Origin: an uncultured Microcoleaceae cyanobacterium
GTDB lineage: Bacteria; Cyanobacteriota; Cyanobacteriia; Cyanobacteriales; Microcoleaceae
Reading direction: 5' to 3'
Assembly: GCA_938083405.1 (NCBI GenBank)
Contig: CALKCV010000373.1
Span: 1 to 6,213, forward strand
Length of the DNA stretch: 6,213 nucleotides
In this document: in pieces, positions 5,025 to 6,213 of the stretch
How positions within the stretch are numbered: the stretch's first letter is position 1
Layout: each line of letters opens with the position of its first letter
Translations under genes and position numbers: made by a program
Notes under the pieces: model-generated
Databases searched by the model: none
The model's input: only the letters and a program-made list of their open reading frames with translations
What the model was told of the DNA's origin: nothing

Positions 5025-5083
5025 AATCGCTAAAGCGATTACTACGAAACGGCTCTGTTTGTAGTAATCGCTAATCGCTAATT
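5025..5083. repeat. Composite hairpin downstream of ATP synthase gamma
   Basis: AATCGCTAAAGCGATT (5025-5040) is a palindrome with 7-bp arms. It overlaps a larger hairpin in which GCGATTACTAC (5035-5045) pairs with GTAGTAATCGC (5061-5071), and the inner AAAC pairs with GTTT around GGCTCT after one bulged G. The module GTAATCGCTAATCGCTAATT follows at 5064-5083. It lies 23 bp past the gamma stop codon. It could stabilise or end that transcript, but no clear U tract follows. The 4894-5105 gap otherwise holds no supported gene. Confidence 0.7.
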
Positions 5084-5105
5084 TAAATCGTCAGTATTTT
5101 GTCTT

Positions 5106-6056
5106 TTAACCTTCTAGAGCGCTCGCCCCACCGACAACCTCCAGAATCTCCTGGGTAATAGCAGCTTGCCGCGCCTTATTATAAGACAGAGTTAAAGTAC
5201 CTATTAACTCAGAAGCGTTCTCGCTAGCGTTGCTCATCGCAGTCATCCGCGAAGCCAATTCGCTCGCCACAGACTCTTGCCAAGCTCGCAATACCTGGTT
5301 AGTCAAAAACAAAGGCAACAGAGCATCCAGAATTTGTGCCGGCTCTTGCTCGAAAATCATGTCGCGAGGTAAACTGCCAGTTGGTGTCGCAACCTTCTCC
5401 CTCGATACCTCGAAGTGACCGCCCTTAGAAGTCAAGCGGAACATTTCGTCATCTTTAGCCTCAAAACCTTGAAGGTCGAGAGGCAGCAAAGTTTGAACCA
5501 CCGGTCGAGAGCTAATTAACGAAACAAATTTTGTGTAAACTAACTCCACGCGATCTACACTTCCCGATAGGAACAACGACAGCATTTCCTCAGCCACTGC
5601 CGAAGCATTATCGGCACTAGGGACTTGCTCGGGACTGGGAAAAGTTGCCTGGATGGGGGTATCGCGACGTTTGAAATATTGGGTTACTTTCCGCCCGATG
5701 AGGACGAGCTTGCAGTCGATGCCTTGTTCTTTTAACTCTCGCACTCGCATCTCTGCCCGTTTGATGATGCTGCTGTTGTAGCTGCCGCACAAACCGCGGT
5801 TGCCAGAAATTACAAACAGCCCCACGGTTTTAACTTCCCGTTTTTTCAGCAGGGGCCGGTCTAGGTTTTCAAATTGCAATCTGTCTGCCAGTCCGTAGAG
5901 TACCTGGGCGAGGCGATCGGCGAAGGGGCGAGTGGCGGTGACTTGTTCTTGAGCGCGGCGCACTTTGGCTGCTGCCACCAGGCGCATTGCTTCTGTAATT
6001 TTTTTAGTGTTCTTGACCGACTTGATGCGATCGCGAATAAATTTTAAATTAGCCAT
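5106..6056 (-). CDS. atpG: F0F1 ATP synthase subunit gamma
   Basis: This is the central rotor shaft of the ATP synthase. It couples proton-driven rotation of the c-ring to catalysis in the alpha3beta3 head, on the cytoplasmic face of the thylakoid (or plasma) membrane. The protein has 316 residues, the usual cyanobacterial length. Seen in it: the N-terminal helix (IRDRIKSVKNTKKITEAMRL, 7-26), SGNRGLCGSYN at 84-94, and the C-terminal helix with ELASRMTAMSNASENASELI (266-285) and NKARQAAITQEILEVVGGAS (293-312). A longer central loop, about 195-240, contains FEVSREKVATPTGSLPRD, as in photosynthetic gamma subunits. The redox-regulatory Cys pair of plant chloroplast gamma is absent, and the only Cys are 90 and 115, which is normal for cyanobacteria. 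The gene is often called atpC there and usually follows atpA, which would lie beyond the right edge. No Shine-Dalgarno is obvious. The start gives the conserved MANLKFIRDRI. Confidence 0.98.
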   Translation of the reverse strand: MANLKFIRDRIKSVKNTKKITEAMRLVAAAKVRRAQEQVTATRPFADRLAQVLYGLADRLQFENLDRPLLKKREVKTVGLFVISGNRGLCGSYNSSIIKRAEMRVRELKEQGIDCKLVLIGRKVTQYFKRRDTPIQATFPSPEQVPSADNASAVAEEMLSLFLSGSVDRVELVYTKFVSLISSRPVVQTLLPLDLQGFEAKDDEMFRLTSKGGHFEVSREKVATPTGSLPRDMIFEQEPAQILDALLPLFLTNQVLRAWQESVASELASRMTAMSNASENASELIGTLTLSYNKARQAAITQEILEVVGGASALEG

Positions 6057-6061
6057 AGCTC

Positions 6062-6082
6062 AATGGGTAATGGGTAATGGGG
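6062..6082. repeat. AATGGGT heptad tandem repeat
   Basis: Three head-to-tail heptads (AATGGGT, AATGGGT, AATGGGG) start six bases upstream of the gamma start codon. They therefore occupy its 5' untranslated region, where a ribosome binding site would be. This is typical of cyanobacterial STRR sequence. Confidence 0.75.
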
Positions 6083-6083
6083 A

Positions 6084-6213
6084 AATTAACAATTAACAAT
6101 TAACAATTAATAATTGGTTTATGAGCGCGAATAATGGTTTTAAAATGCCTGCTTCATCGCTCGCTAAAAACCCCATTGTTAATTATTAATTATTAATTGT
6201 TAATTATTAATTA
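6084..6213. repeat. Inverted pair of heptad arrays upstream of gamma gene
   Basis: The left array (6084-6115) reads AATTAAC three times, then AATTAAT and AATT. The right array (6175-6213, running to the window edge) reads ATTGTTA, ATTATTA, ATTATTA, ATTGTTA, ATTATTA, ATTA, which is the reverse complement of the same heptad. Between them GGTTT (6116-6120) and GAGCG (near 6123) face CGCTC (near 6158) and AAACC (near 6168), which extends the inverted symmetry. The whole can fold as a large A+T-rich hairpin. It lies where the spacer between atpA and the gamma gene is expected. No coding sequence is visible here. Confidence 0.75.

Overview
The window looks like chromosomal DNA from a cyanobacterium, probably a filamentous, repeat-rich (Oscillatoriales/Nostocales-like) lineage. 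The evidence is at least nine copies of the octamer GCGATCGC (HIP1, at 85, 223, 2058, 2835, 3334, 3410, 3604, 4451 and 6027), heptanucleotide tandem repeats, many small palindromes between genes, and a cyanobacterial-type ATP synthase gamma subunit. Species assignment is inference.

Layout from left to right. A 56-codon reverse-strand ORF (18-188) encodes a small charged protein I do not recognise. A repeat-filled leader follows, with heptads and a 15+1+15 palindrome. Then comes the full-length forward leucyl-tRNA synthetase gene leuS (395-2959), closed by a clear intrinsic terminator (2963-3004). About 615 bases without a credible gene follow (3005-3619). They hold a duplicated 112-bp sequence, a HIP1-centred palindrome, a roughly 107-nt imperfect hairpin and a G10 tract. 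The rest reads on the reverse strand: a class I SAM-dependent methyltransferase (3620-4327), a repeat-rich spacer (4328-4650), an internally deleted Uma2-family endonuclease remnant (4651-4893), a second repeat-rich spacer (4894-5105), and the ATP synthase gamma gene (5106-6056). The right edge (6057-6213) holds two heptad arrays in opposite orientation, forming a large imperfect inverted repeat upstream of the gamma gene.

leuS (translation) and the gamma gene (energy conservation) are unrelated housekeeping genes. Nothing suggests that the four coding loci act as one pathway. leuS and the methyltransferase gene are convergent, and the accessory DNA lies between the two core genes.

I see no intact new defence or mobile system. 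The points most worth following are: (1) a 19-bp palindrome read in frame inside leuS and present again at 4595-4613 with a compensatory base-pair change; (2) the 112-bp duplication; (3) the Uma2 gene with its catalytic middle cleanly missing, flanked by shared repeat modules; (4) the long imperfect hairpin beside the G10 tract; and (5) a marked codon-usage and strand-skew switch within leuS.
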